64,000 nucleotides of DNA from Gemmatimonas sp. (GTDB lineage Bacteria > Gemmatimonadota > Gemmatimonadetes > Gemmatimonadales > Gemmatimonadaceae), in contig JAABRO010000015.1 of NCBI GenBank assembly GCA_011390885.1, forward strand, positions 1 through 64,000, given 5' to 3'. The number at the start of each line of letters is the position of its first letter. Position 1 is the first letter of the stretch. The notes beneath the pieces were generated by a model. It had not been told where the DNA came from. It made no database searches and was given only the letters and a program-made list of their open reading frames with translations. The position numbers and the translations under genes were made by a program. Shown here in pieces: positions 1 through 9,478 of this stretch.

Positions 1-124
1 AACCCTCCCTGGAGCCTTGAGCTCCCTGAAGGGCCGGAGGAGACTACTCCGTCGATAGGCCGCACGTGGAAGCGCTGCGAGGCGTTCCGAGCGAAGCGGT
101 CCTAATCGCCCGTGAGGCTTGACT
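1..124 (+). rRNA. rrl: 23S ribosomal RNA, 3' end (partial)
   Basis: The first about 124 bases match the conserved 3' end of bacterial 23S rRNA. The GATAGGCCGCACGTGGAAGC block and the terminal CTAATCGCCCGTGAGGCTTG block align with the end of E. coli 23S (CTAATGAACCGTGAGGCTTA). The gene begins before the window. The exact 3' end, about position 124, is judged from that alignment. The 150-base spacer to the 5S gene holds no tRNA. Confidence 0.9.
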
Positions 125-276
125 CCCCCCCATGGGTTTCCATGTGGGTGTGGTAGACAAACCTGCAAAGTACGTAGCTATTGACTTCGCAGAGCCGGCG
201 CCGGGCGCCGCTCTGGTCACGATCAGCGCCCCACCAGTTCGTCAGTCGTCAACCGACGACACATTCCAAGCTATCG

Positions 277-390
<114 letters not shown>

Positions 391-401
391 CACCCCTTGC
401 G

Positions 402-434
402 ACGCCCCCGTCACACCCTGTGTGCCGGGGGCGT
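402..434 (+). terminator. Hairpin terminator of the rRNA operon
   Basis: A perfect 9-bp stem (ACGCCCCCG at 402-410 with CGGGGGCGT at 426-434) encloses a loop that can itself pair (ACAC with GTGT). It begins 11 bases after the 5S gene. No clear T-tract follows, so whether it terminates without a factor is uncertain. Confidence 0.6.
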
Positions 435-520
435 TCGCGTTCCCCCCCACCACGCGCCGACCGCGCACCGCGGCACCTGACCCGTTGCGCCGAATCGCGC
501 CGTCCCCCATTCTCCCCGCC

Positions 521-1489
521 ATGTCTCGCGCCGGCATCGTCACCGTCGCCGGCAAGCCCAACGCCGGCAAGTCCACGCTGCTCAACCGACTCGTCGGTGA
601 GAAGCTGGCCATCACCAGCCCCAAGGCCCAGTCCACGCGTCATCGCGTCGTCGGACTGCGCACCGAACACGACACGCAGATGGTCGTGCTCGACACGCCA
701 GGGCTGCTCGATCCGCGCGACCTCCTGCACCAGGCAATGCGCGGCGCATCGCTCGGCGCGCTGCGCGATGCGGATGTCATCGTGTACGTGGTCGATGCCA
801 CGTCGGTCAATCCGCATGCCCTCGAACGTTGGCTCGACGCCGTCGCCGGGCCAGACGCCGTCGACGCGCCGACCGGGTCGCTGCCCGACGCGCCGTGGCC
901 CTCGCTCGACGTGGCCGCCTCGCTCGAGCGCTCGCCCCGCGCGCCCGTGCTCGTGGTGCTCAACAAGGCGGATGCGCTCGCCGACGCGCTGCGCGAGCAG
1001 CTTGCGCGGCTGCCGGCGAGTGTGTTGCTCATCTCGGCGCTCACCGGGGACGGGATCGACGAGTTGGTGAGCCAGATCACGGAGCGCCTTCCCGAAAGCC
1101 CGTATCTGTATCCGGCTGACGAGGTGAGCACGCAGCCCATGCGCTTCTTCTGCGCCGAGTTCGTGCGCGAGACCGCGATGGAGCAGCTGGGTGATGAGCT
1201 GCCACACGCGCTCGCTTGCGCGATCGACGAGTACCGCGAGGGATCGAAGCCGCTGTACATTCGGGCGGTGCTGTATGTCGAACGGGACAGCCAGAAGGCC
1301 ATCGTGATCGGAGCCGGCGGGCAGCAGATCAAGAAGCTTGGGCGGGCGGCGCGCGAGAAGATCGAGCGCTTCGTCGGCGAACCCGTCTATCTCGATCTGT
1401 GGGTGAAGGTGCTGCCGAACTGGCGCAAGAAGCGCGGTGCCGTCTCGCGGCTCGGCTACGGCGATCCCGCCGCACGTCCCCCCGCGTGA
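521..1489 (+). CDS. era: GTPase Era
   Basis: Era is an essential GTPase that binds 16S rRNA near its 3' end during small-subunit assembly. The 322-residue product starts at the ATG that places the G1 loop GKPNAGKST at residues 11-19. G3 DTPG is at 58-61 and G4 NKAD at 148-151. The C-terminal KH domain has its RNA-binding loop GAGGQQIKKLG near 264-274, followed by a basic WRKK segment. About 25 proline/aspartate-rich residues are inserted before G4 (DAVAGPDAVDAPTGSLPD), so the protein is somewhat longer than E. coli Era. The open frame continues upstream of the ATG, but that part overlaps the terminator and is not Era-like. The stop overlaps the start of the next gene (GTGA). Confidence 0.96.
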   Translation: MSRAGIVTVAGKPNAGKSTLLNRLVGEKLAITSPKAQSTRHRVVGLRTEHDTQMVVLDTPGLLDPRDLLHQAMRGASLGALRDADVIVYVVDATSVNPHALERWLDAVAGPDAVDAPTGSLPDAPWPSLDVAASLERSPRAPVLVVLNKADALADALREQLARLPASVLLISALTGDGIDELVSQITERLPESPYLYPADEVSTQPMRFFCAEFVRETAMEQLGDELPHALACAIDEYREGSKPLYIRAVLYVERDSQKAIVIGAGGQQIKKLGRAAREKIERFVGEPVYLDLWVKVLPNWRKKRGAVSRLGYGDPAARPPA

Positions 1490-2487
1490 CGCTCGGTCGT
1501 TCTCGGTCGCGCACCGCGCTTCGAAGAGCCACGCTTGGCTTCCTTGCGCTCGTCGGCGCGCTCGGCGTCGCCCCCCTGGCGCAGGCGCAGGAGGCCGGCG
1601 CCACGTTCCTCCTGCTGCCCGTTGGTGCGCGCAGCGTCGGCACCGGTGAGGCGGCCGTCGCCGACACGCTCGGCGCCGACGGCGCCTGGTGGAATCCGGC
1701 CGCCCTTGCCGCGATGCGCAAGACGGAGCTGTCGCTCAACGGCTCCCAGTCGTTCGAGGGCACCAGCGCGGCGGTAGGATTCGCGAAACCCTCTCGCGCA
1801 CTCGGTACGATCGGCGTGTCCGCCACGATCCTCGACTACGGCGACCAGGGGGTCACCGAGCCCGGCACGGGCGGCGATGTGGGCACGGTGAGCATTCGCA
1901 GCTCGATCGCGATGCTCTCGTACGCCACGGCGATCGGCGAGCGGTTGCGCGTGGGGTTGAGCTACAAGTACGCGCGTCTCGCCTTCACCTGCAGCGGGCT
2001 GTGTGGCACCACACCGCAGTTCGTGGGCACGAGCAGTGCACTGGACGTCGGTGCCCAGTACGTGCTGAGCACGGCGACCCCGATCACGATTGGTGGGGCC
2101 GTGCGGAACATCGGTCCGGATTTTCAGGTGCGCGATGCCGAGCAGGCCGATCCGTTGCCGCGCACCTGGCAGGTCGGTGCGAGCGGCCGCCTTCCCTCCG
2201 CAGCGCTGGCCGCGGCCGACGTGTCGGTCGACGTGCTGGCGGACCTGCTGGGCAGCCTGGCGTATTCGCAGGTGAGCGCGCGGCTGGGCGGTGTGCTCAC
2301 GTACCAGGGCAAGTACTCGCTGCGCGCCGGCTACACGCTGGTCGAGGGTGAACGGGGCGGCGCCTCGGTTGGGCTCGGTGTCTTTCTCTCCGACGGCATG
2401 GTGCTCGACATCGCGCGACGATTCGATGGATTCTCCGCCCAGGCTGGCCAGGCACCGACGTATGTCTCGCTGCGCTTCCTCTTCTGA
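1486..2487 (+). CDS. PorV/PorQ-like outer-membrane protein
   Basis: A 333-residue protein from a GTG that overlaps the era stop by four bases. It has a signal peptide (basic start, hydrophobic LGFLALVGALGVAPLA, cleavage near AQAQ) followed by a beta-rich chain. The N-terminal part (GARSVGTGEAAVA, then GAWWNPAALA) is the hallmark of the PorV/PorQ (UPF0164) family, and the chain ends YVSLRFLF, typical of outer-membrane barrels with a terminal aromatic residue. Family members in Bacteroidetes are shuttle or anchor proteins of type IX secretion, or orphan barrels. No other type IX gene is visible here, so only the family and location are supported. Confidence 0.8.
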   Translation: MTLGRSRSRTALRRATLGFLALVGALGVAPLAQAQEAGATFLLLPVGARSVGTGEAAVADTLGADGAWWNPAALAAMRKTELSLNGSQSFEGTSAAVGFAKPSRALGTIGVSATILDYGDQGVTEPGTGGDVGTVSIRSSIAMLSYATAIGERLRVGLSYKYARLAFTCSGLCGTTPQFVGTSSALDVGAQYVLSTATPITIGGAVRNIGPDFQVRDAEQADPLPRTWQVGASGRLPSAALAAADVSVDVLADLLGSLAYSQVSARLGGVLTYQGKYSLRAGYTLVEGERGGASVGLGVFLSDGMVLDIARRFDGFSAQAGQAPTYVSLRFLF

Positions 2488-2506
2488 CCGCGAGGCGCGC
2501 TTCGCG

Positions 2507-3328
2507 ATGTCTCGGCTGCGTGTGAGTCGCGTGCTGGCGGCGTGCTGCTGTCTGGCGCTCTCGTCGGCGCCGCTTGGTGCACAACCGCGTCAACCCGCTC
2601 CGTCGGTTCCGCCGAGCAGTGCCGTCACGCGTGTTTCGCAGCTGTCCCCGTGGTGGGCACCGCCCCTGTCAGCCGTGGTACCCGGGCTGGGGCAGGGGCT
2701 GCTCGGCCAGCAGCGTGGCGTGGCTTACGTGGCCGCCGAGGTGTACCTGATCCTTCGTGCGCTCGGCGCGCAGCGTGACGCGCGTCGTGAGCGGGACGCG
2801 TACCGCGAGATCGCCCGCACGGTCGCCCGCGCCGGCTTTCCCGGTGAGCGCCCCGATGGCGCCTGGCCGTACTACGAACGCATGCAGTTCGTGCTCGAGA
2901 GCGGCGAGTTCAATGTCACCCCGGGCGGGCCGTTCACGCCGGAGTCGGACGTGAGCACGTTCAACGGGTCGATCTGGCGTCTGGCCCGCGAGACCTTCTG
3001 GCGTGATCCGGACGCGGCACCGCCCGAAGGGTCGGAGGAGTACCGGCGCGCCATCGCGTTCTACCAGCAGCGCGCCGTTGGCGACGCGTTCCGCTGGAGC
3101 TGGCGCGATGCGCAACTCGAGCAGGACCTGTACCGGCAGACGATCGACCGGAGCAATGAGTCCGCCCGGCTGGCTCGGCAGATGGTCGGGTTGCTGCTCG
3201 CCAACCACGCGCTCAGCCTCGTGGATGCCTATGTCAGTGTCCGGCTTCGCGTGTATGGCGAGGGCCAGGGCGTGACGCAGCGCGTCGGCGTGCGTGGCAG
3301 CCTGCCGCTGCCCGGTCCGGCGCGCTGA
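2507..3328 (+). CDS. Hypothetical exported protein
   Basis: I do not recognise the family. The 273-residue product starts at an ATG 19 bases after the PorV-like gene. It has a signal peptide (basic MSRLRVSRVL, hydrophobic core, cleavage near LGAQ). A proline-rich linker is followed by a hydrophobic stretch (WWAPPLSAVVPGLGQGLLGQ) like the membrane hairpin of DUF5683-type small envelope proteins. The rest is helical, charged and tyrosine-rich, ending in a second hydrophobic segment (MVGLLLANHALSLVDAYVSV). Position suggests co-expression with the PorV-like protein. A weak inverted repeat lies just downstream, near 3338-3367. Confidence 0.7.
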   Translation: MSRLRVSRVLAACCCLALSSAPLGAQPRQPAPSVPPSSAVTRVSQLSPWWAPPLSAVVPGLGQGLLGQQRGVAYVAAEVYLILRALGAQRDARRERDAYREIARTVARAGFPGERPDGAWPYYERMQFVLESGEFNVTPGGPFTPESDVSTFNGSIWRLARETFWRDPDAAPPEGSEEYRRAIAFYQQRAVGDAFRWSWRDAQLEQDLYRQTIDRSNESARLARQMVGLLLANHALSLVDAYVSVRLRVYGEGQGVTQRVGVRGSLPLPGPAR

Positions 3329-3538
3329 ACCGGCGGGCGCTGCCCCTCACGTCTGGCAGGGTGGCGCAGGTCACGGTGCATCCGTCACGATTTCGGTGAT
3401 CGGCGTTACATCGTGTCGAAGGGGACTGGATGATCGTCTAGCGCCATGGGGAGCGTCGCGTGAGCCTCCCTGTGTGATCCCCGGCTGACTGCTCCACTCC
3501 GAGCGCTCGCCTCGACCTTCGCGCTGTCGCATGGGCGC

Positions 3539-4612
3539 ATGACTGATTCCTCGAACCCGGATGACACGATCGTCGTCGTGAGCGACGGTCGGCCGCTGCC
3601 TGTCTGGCTCGAGGGCTGGCTTGTCGCACTCGGTGGTGAGCGACTCGTCTGCCAGGACGCCGAGACGGTGCACGCGTTGGCGCTGCGGAGTCGCCCGCGC
3701 CTGATCGTGGTCGACGGGGGGGCGAATGTCGCGTCGGCGTTGGCGCTGTGCGAGCGACTCAAGGCGGACGCGTGGACGGCCATCGTGCCGCTACTCCTGC
3801 TTGCCGACGAGACCGAGGCCGTGCGCGGTCTGCACGCGGGGGCTGACGAGGTGCTCGCCCCGACGACCCCCGCCACGCTTGCCACGGCCCGGCTGGCCGC
3901 ACTGCTCCGGCGTTCCGACCGGGACACCGATGTGCATCCGTCCACGCGCCTGCCGGGGGCACGGGGCATCGAAGCCGAGCTCGCACACCGGATCGCGACC
4001 CAGACGCCCTTCGCCGCCTGCTACGCGGATCTCGATCACTTCAAGGAGTTCAACGACCGCTACGGATTCCACCAGGGGAACGGGGTGATCCAGCTGGTTG
4101 CGCGGCTGCTGCACGATGTCGTCAAGGGGCTGTGCGGCCATGAGGGGTTCGTGGGGCATATCGGCGGTGACGATTTCCTGTACATTGTCCCGACGGCGGC
4201 GATGCCGCGCGTCTGCGACGAGGTGGTGCGGGTGTTCGACGAACTGGCGCCGATGCAGTATTCGGAGGCGGATCGTCGGGCCGGATACTTCATGGGGAAG
4301 GATCGCCGCAACCAGCTGTATCGGGTGCCGCTCATGACGCTCTCGATCGGTGTGGTCACGAATCAGCGCCGGCGCTTCATGCGGCCGGCCGAGGTCAGTG
4401 AACTGGCTACGGAAATGAAGAGCTACGCGAAGACGCTGCCGGGATCGGTCTGGTCGCTCGATCGGCGGCGCGATGATGAGGCCGTCGATGCAGGGCCGAT
4501 GCAGCGCGAGCGGTCGAGTCGCGATGCGGTGTCCCGAGATGCGTCGGTCCGCGAGCCGGCCGTCGCCGGCGGCGCGACGGTGCTGCCCTTGCGTCCGAGG
4601 AATGTGGGATGA
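3539..4612 (+). CDS. Receiver-like/GGDEF domain protein with a GGDDF motif
   Basis: The 357-residue protein has two parts. Residues 10-125 resemble a response-regulator receiver fold: DDTIVVVSD start, LIVVDGG third strand and IVPLLLLAD fourth strand. The usual acidic pocket is degraded. Residues 140-310 are a GGDEF fold with the metal-binding segment YADLDHFKEFNDRYGF and the signature loop IGGDDF in place of GG(D/E)EF. No RxxD inhibitory site sits just before the loop. It may be a weak diguanylate cyclase or a c-di-GMP/GTP sensor. The C-terminal 45 residues are arginine-rich and low in complexity. The stop overlaps the next start (ATGA), so the two genes are probably translated together. Confidence 0.78.
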   Translation: MTDSSNPDDTIVVVSDGRPLPVWLEGWLVALGGERLVCQDAETVHALALRSRPRLIVVDGGANVASALALCERLKADAWTAIVPLLLLADETEAVRGLHAGADEVLAPTTPATLATARLAALLRRSDRDTDVHPSTRLPGARGIEAELAHRIATQTPFAACYADLDHFKEFNDRYGFHQGNGVIQLVARLLHDVVKGLCGHEGFVGHIGGDDFLYIVPTAAMPRVCDEVVRVFDELAPMQYSEADRRAGYFMGKDRRNQLYRVPLMTLSIGVVTNQRRRFMRPAEVSELATEMKSYAKTLPGSVWSLDRRRDDEAVDAGPMQRERSSRDAVSRDASVREPAVAGGATVLPLRPRNVG

Positions 4613-5364
4613 CGGTCTCCTGTCCTGATTGCCGTTCGATCTTCCGGGTCGATCCCGCCAAGGTGCCTGCGACGGGCGTTCGCGCCCGATGCTCGGTGTG
4701 CGGCGGCATCATCGTGGTCTCCGGCGGCACCGGTCCGATGCGCACGACGGCCCGCACGCCGGTGACGGCCGTGCCCTCGGGGCCGTTTGCCGGCGTGCCC
4801 GCGGTACCGACGATGGAGTCCTCGGTGGCGAGCGGTTCGTCGGCCGCGGTTGCGCGGACGCCGGTCCGCCCCATGACGCCGCCGATCGTGCCGCCCATTC
4901 CGGCTCGCGCTGCGACGCCGAGCGTGCCGACGCCTGCGCTTGGCGCGGTCACACCGCGCACGGCCACGCCCTCGGCCGCGCCCGGCGGTGCGTCACGCGT
5001 GACTCCGGCCGCGGTCGGGTCGCTGGCGACACCAGTGGCGCCGGCGGTTGTGCCGTCCGTTCCGACGCCGGCCACCGCGCCGTCCGCGACACCACGCCGC
5101 ACGATCAACCCGTTCCTGAACGCCGATCCCGGGCAGCGCGCGCGACGGCTGGCGCGGGCGCTCGTGTCGGATCTCGTGGCGTATCACCCGCGCAAGCGGG
5201 AAGAGGGGCTGGCCCAGGGGACGCTGCGACCGCTCTTCCGGGAGGAGATCAAGAAGAGCTACGAGGAGTACGTCGAGCAGGTCGGGAAGGAACTGGCCGA
5301 GTCGACGCCGCATTTCCAGGATGCGCTCAACGACATCCTCGCCGGCGGGCAGCGCCTGTTCTGA
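4609..5364 (+). CDS. MJ0042-type zinc-ribbon protein
   Basis: A 251-residue protein beginning with the zinc-ribbon signature CPDC, then about 20 residues, then CSVCGG (residues 5-33). This is the MJ0042 or putative zinc-finger family seen at the N-terminus of many uncharacterised regulators. Residues 45-165 are a long alanine/proline/threonine-rich linker of near-repetitive TPxVP and ATP units. The last 85 residues form a compact charged helical domain (NPFLNADPGQRARRLARALVSDL onward). The start overlaps the stop of the GGDDF protein. The pairing hints at a joint signalling role, but none is shown by the sequence. Confidence 0.72.
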   Translation: MTVSCPDCRSIFRVDPAKVPATGVRARCSVCGGIIVVSGGTGPMRTTARTPVTAVPSGPFAGVPAVPTMESSVASGSSAAVARTPVRPMTPPIVPPIPARAATPSVPTPALGAVTPRTATPSAAPGGASRVTPAAVGSLATPVAPAVVPSVPTPATAPSATPRRTINPFLNADPGQRARRLARALVSDLVAYHPRKREEGLAQGTLRPLFREEIKKSYEEYVEQVGKELAESTPHFQDALNDILAGGQRLF

Positions 5365-5502
5365 GCCGGCACGGGCTGCGAGCGCGGCGCCGACTGGAGC
5401 GCCGAGCACGTGCCCGCTATCTTTCGAGTCGGCAACGTGATGGTTCCTTGCGAGCCGCGCTCCGGTCCCGGGGTGGCGGCTCGTGTCGTTCGTGGAGGTA
5501 GC

Positions 5503-6625
5503 ATGCTGGATGGAAATCGGGGGGCGATCCTGGAGCAGGCCGCCACCAAGCTGGACGACATGCGGAGGTATCTTTGACCTCGAGGGCAAGCGACACACGC
5601 TGATGGCGCTCGAGAACGAGATGGCCGAAGGGTCGTTCTGGAACTCGCAGGACCGCGCGCGCGAAGTCGTGCAGCAGGTCAAGGTGCTGAAGGGTTGGGT
5701 GGAGCCGTACGACGACTTGACGTCGCGCGTGCAGAACGCGATCGAGCTGCAGGAGCTGCTCGCGGTCGAACCGGATGCGTCGATGGAGCAGGACCTCGAC
5801 GCGGACGTCGCGGCGATCCAGACGGAGCTCGAGGCCTTCAGCTTGCGCACGCTGCTGCGCCAGCCGGATGATGTGCGCGATGCGCAGGTCGAGATCTCGG
5901 CAGGCGCGGGCGGCACGGAGGCGCAGGACTGGGCGCAGATGCTGATGCGCATGTACACGCGGTGGGCCGAGAAGCGCGGCTACACGGTGGACATTCTCGA
6001 CCTGTCCGAAGGCGAGGAGGCCGGCATCAAGGGCGCCGTGCTCGAGATCAAGGGGCAGTACGCGTACGGCTTCCTGAAGGCCGAGTCGGGGGTGCACCGG
6101 CTCGTGCGCATCTCCCCGTTCGACGCGCAGGCGCGCCGCCACACATCGTTCGCCTCGGTGTTCGTGTATCCCGTGGTGAACGAGGAGATCAACATCGAGG
6201 TGCGCGAGGAGGACATCAAGATGGACGTCTTCCGCGCGAGCGGCGCCGGTGGGCAGCACGTGAACAAGACGTCGAGCGCAGTGCGCCTCACGCACATCCC
6301 GACGGGCATCGTCACGTCGTCGCAGCAGGAGCGGTCGCAGCTGAAGAATCGCGGCCACGCCATGAAGATGCTCAAGAACAAGCTGTACCAGCTGGAGCTC
6401 GACAAGCAGATGGCGGCCAAGGCCGCGATGGATGCGAACAAGATGGACGTCACGTTCGGCAGCCAGATCCGCTCGTACGTCTTCCAGCCGTACACCATGG
6501 TGAATGATCACCGCACGGAGTTGAAGATCGCCGACATCGAGAAGGTGATGCTCGGCGGCATCGATCCGTTCATCGAGGCGTGGCTCAAGCAGTCGGGCGA
6601 CGTCCCACAGGGGAGTGCGGCATGA
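5503..6625 (+). CDS. prfB: Peptide chain release factor 2 (programmed +1 frameshift)
   Basis: RF2 ends translation at UGA and UAA. The gene is in two frames. A 24-codon leader starts at ATG 5503, three bases after GGAGGT, and ends at an in-frame TGA (5575-5577). The rest continues in the +1 frame from 5576, giving 373 residues in all, close to the usual 365. The body has the GGQ loop ([13 protein letters not shown]), which triggers hydrolysis, and the SPF tripeptide (RISPFDAQ), which reads UGA and marks RF2 rather than RF1. The shift requires reading the TGA slowly, so RF2 tunes its own synthesis. The gene overlaps lysS by four bases (ATGA). Confidence 0.95.
5564..5577 (+). promoter_or_regulatory. 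prfB programmed frameshift site
   Basis: An internal Shine-Dalgarno-like GGAGGT (5564-5569) is followed by TATCTTTGAC. The CTT slip codon is at 5572-5574 and the in-frame TGA at 5575-5577. Spacing and sequence match the classical RF2 site (AGGGGGTATCTTTGAC in E. coli). The downstream frame resumes with GAC at 5576. Confidence 0.95.
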
Positions 6626-8166
6626 GTGAGCCGACGGGCAGCGCGCCGACGGGTGGCGTGACGGAAGGCGGCGAAGGCACGGCCGAGGAGCTGGGCTTCG
6701 TGATGCGTGACCGGCTGGCGTCGATGGAGCGCCTGCGCGCTCGCGGCGTGGAGCCGTTCGCCTATGCGTTCGATCGCACGCACACGACCGTGTCGGCGCG
6801 CGCGCTGCTGGGCGAGAGCGAGGAGGGGCCGGTGGTGCGCCTCGCCGGACGCATCGCGTCGTGGCGCGGGCAGGGGAAGACGGCCTTCGCCCACCTCGTC
6901 GATCAGGAGGGACGCCTGCAGCTGTACCTTCGCCGCGACGAGCTGGGGGAGGATGTGTGGGCCGTCGCCCAGGAGCTGCACGTCTCGGACGTGATCGGCA
7001 TCGAGGGGCCGCTCATGCGCACGCGCACGGGCGAGGTCACCGTGCGCGTGACCGAACTCACGCTGCTGGCCAAGGCGCTGCGCCCGTTGCCGTTCGGCAA
7101 GGAGCAGGTGGTGGACGGCGAAGTGGTGCGCTACAGCGCGTTCAGCGACACGGAGCAGCGGGCCCGGCAGCGCTATGCCGACCTCGCGGTGCATCCGGAG
7201 GTGCGCGCGCTCTTCACGGCCCGTTCGCTGCTCACGCGCACGATTCGCCGCCACCTCGACGACCTCGGCTATCTCGAGGTCGAGACGCCGGTGCTGCAGC
7301 CGCTGTACGGCGGCGCTGCGGCGCGGCCATTCATCACGCACCACAACACGCTCGACATGCCGCTGTACCTGCGCATTGCCGACGAGTTGTACCTCAAGCG
7401 GCTCATCGTGGGCGGCTTCGAGCGCGTGTACGAGATCGGGCACGACTTCCGCAACGAGGGCATCGACCGGACGCACAATCCGGAGTTCACGATGCTCGAG
7501 TTCTACGAGGCGTACGCCGACTACCGCACGATGATGTCGCGTGTGGAGTCGCTGCTCGTGGCGGCGTCCGACGCGCTGCGCGAGGTGCCGGTGATCGGCG
7601 CGAAGGTGCCCGTGCTGCAGACGCCCTTCCCGCGCATCGAGTGGGTGCCCTCGCTGGTGCAGGCGGCGGGCGTGGACGTGATGGCGCTCGACGACGCGGG
7701 GCTGCGGGAAGCCGCCGGCCGCATCGGCGTGGAGCGGCCGGGCGCGCTGAGCCGCCCCAAGCTGCTCGATGAGATGTTCCAGGCGCTCGTGGAGTCGCGG
7801 ATCGACACGCCCACGTTCGTGGTGGACTACCCGAAGGCGCTCTCGCCGCTGGCGAAGCCGAAGCGCGGTGACGAGACGCTCACCGAGCGTTTCGAACTCT
7901 TCGCGCGTGGCAAGGAACTCGCGAATGCGTTCAGCGAGCTGAACGATCCCATCGACCAGCGTGAGCGCTTCGAGGCGCAGGCGCGGCTGAAGGCGGCGGG
8001 CGATGACGAGGCCACCATGGTGGACGAGGACTACCTGCGTGCCATGGAGTACGGCATGCCGCCCACGGGGGGCGTGGGCATCGGCATCGACCGGCTGCTC
8101 ATGTATCTCACGGACACGGCGAACATCCGCGACGTGATCCTGTTCCCCACCATGCGCCCCGAGTGA
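6622..8166 (+). CDS. lysS: Lysyl-tRNA synthetase, class II
   Basis: Charges tRNA-Lys with lysine using ATP. The 514-residue protein has an N-terminal OB-fold anticodon-binding domain (about residues 75-180: [24 protein letters not shown]). The class II core follows, with motif 2 ([23 protein letters not shown], from about 276) and motif 3 ([26 protein letters not shown]) at the C-terminus. The ATG overlaps the prfB stop, and an acidic/glycine-rich tail of about 25 residues precedes the conserved region. The prfB-lysS pairing is common in bacteria. Confidence 0.96.
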   Translation: MSEPTGSAPTGGVTEGGEGTAEELGFVMRDRLASMERLRARGVEPFAYAFDRTHTTVSARALLGESEEGPVVRLAGRIASWRGQGKTAFAHLVDQEGRLQLYLRRDELGEDVWAVAQELHVSDVIGIEGPLMRTRTGEVTVRVTELTLLAKALRPLPFGKEQVVDGEVVRYSAFSDTEQRARQRYADLAVHPEVRALFTARSLLTRTIRRHLDDLGYLEVETPVLQPLYGGAAARPFITHHNTLDMPLYLRIADELYLKRLIVGGFERVYEIGHDFRNEGIDRTHNPEFTMLEFYEAYADYRTMMSRVESLLVAASDALREVPVIGAKVPVLQTPFPRIEWVPSLVQAAGVDVMALDDAGLREAAGRIGVERPGALSRPKLLDEMFQALVESRIDTPTFVVDYPKALSPLAKPKRGDETLTERFELFARGKELANAFSELNDPIDQRERFEAQARLKAAGDDEATMVDEDYLRAMEYGMPPTGGVGIGIDRLLMYLTDTANIRDVILFPTMRPE

Positions 8167-8221
8167 TGGGGCGCATGGTCGTGCACGTGTTTCCTCCGGC
8201 GCCGCGGCGCTGAGGACGACG

Positions 8222-9478
8222 GTGGCGTCGCTCTCGCGTCTCGAACTGTCGATCGCCTGGCGTTACCTGCGCAGCCGGCGCGGATCGCGACTGCTCTCGC
8301 TCATCAGCGTGATCGCCATTGGCGGCGTGCTGGTGGGTGTGGCCGCGCTCATCGTGATCATGGGCGTGATGAATGGTTTGCAGCGCGACCTGCGGGAGAA
8401 GATCCTCATCGGCTCGCCCGACGTGCGCATCCTGCCGTACGGGGAGGCGCTGCGACTCGCCGGGTGGGACACGCTGCTCTCCCAGGTGCGCCGCGTGGAC
8501 GGCGTGGTGGCGGCGGCGCCCTTCGTGCAGAGCGAGGGACTCGTCACGAATGCGGCTGGGTTCCGATCGGGCGCGCAGGTGGTCGGCATGGCATCGGTGG
8601 AGCCTGGCGCCCCAGACGTGACCACGGTGCGCGAGAAGGCGATTCTCGGCGAGTTCCGCTTCGAGCAGGACGGCCGGCAGAATGGCGCGGTGGTGGGCAA
8701 GTCGCTGGCCGCCAAACTCAACGTGTGGCCGCGCGACACCATCGAACTGCTGGGCTTCAACAACGTGACGGTGAACGCGGCCACGGGCATCCCCGTGCTG
8801 CGTCCCGACACGTTCGTGGTGACCGGGATCTTCGAGACGGGCATGTACGAGTACGACAATGCGTACCTGTACGTCTCGCTCGCGGCCGGCCAGCGCTTCG
8901 CCGGACTCGACGACGAGGTGACCGGACTCGAGGTGCGCACCGTGGACCGGTGGCAGGCCCCCGAGATCGGGCGCCGGCTCGTGACGGCGATCGGGCCCAC
9001 GGTGCATGCGGTCGACTGGCAGGCGCAGAATCGGTCGCTGTTCCAGGCGCTCAAGCTCGAGAAGCTCGGCATGGGGGTGATCCTGCTGCTGATCATCATG
9101 ATCGCCGCGTTCAACATCGTGTCCACGCTGACCATGGTGGTCGCCGACAAGACGCGTGAGATCGGCATCCTGCGCGCCATGGGCATGCCCGCGCGCTCGA
9201 TCCGCCGCATCTTCCTGCTGCAGGGCGTGGTGATCGGGGCGGTGGGCACGGCGGCGGGTGTGCTGCTCGGTCTCACCGTCGCGGTGCTGCTCGAACACGT
9301 GTTCCCCATTCCGCTCGATCCCTCGGTGTACTTCATCGATCATCTGCCGGTGACGACGGATCCGCTGGAGGTGTTGCTGATCATCGTGGCGAGCGTCGCG
9401 GTGTCCGCCGTGGCGACGCTGTACCCATCGGCTCAGGCAGCGCGCCTGTATCCGGTGGACGCCATCCGGCACGACTGA
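8222..9478 (+). CDS. lolE: Lipoprotein-releasing ABC transporter permease (LolC/E family)
   Basis: A 418-residue inner-membrane permease of the FtsX/MacB type. A first membrane helix (LLSLISVIAIGGVLVGVAALIVIM, about residues 22-46) is followed by a large periplasmic domain. Three C-terminal helices follow (starting near residues 280, 330 and 380). In Gram-negative bacteria LolCDE extracts lipoproteins from the inner membrane and hands them to LolA. Only one permease gene is present, so it may work as a homodimer, as LolF does. It is followed directly by the ATPase, overlapping by one base (TGATG), and starts with GTG. Confidence 0.88.
   Translation: MASLSRLELSIAWRYLRSRRGSRLLSLISVIAIGGVLVGVAALIVIMGVMNGLQRDLREKILIGSPDVRILPYGEALRLAGWDTLLSQVRRVDGVVAAAPFVQSEGLVTNAAGFRSGAQVVGMASVEPGAPDVTTVREKAILGEFRFEQDGRQNGAVVGKSLAAKLNVWPRDTIELLGFNNVTVNAATGIPVLRPDTFVVTGIFETGMYEYDNAYLYVSLAAGQRFAGLDDEVTGLEVRTVDRWQAPEIGRRLVTAIGPTVHAVDWQAQNRSLFQALKLEKLGMGVILLLIIMIAAFNIVSTLTMVVADKTREIGILRAMGMPARSIRRIFLLQGVVIGAVGTAAGVLLGLTVAVLLEHVFPIPLDPSVYFIDHLPVTTDPLEVLLIIVASVAVSAVATLYPSAQAARLYPVDAIRHD

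Noticed and set aside
122-276. A tRNA in the 23S-5S spacer
   Set aside because: No cloverleaf, TTCGA loop or acceptor pairing was found. Only a short hairpin just after the 23S end is visible, probably for processing.
5503-5577. prfB as a frameshifted pseudogene
   Set aside because: The in-frame TGA is in the exact sequence context of the programmed RF2 frameshift, and both reading frames are intact.
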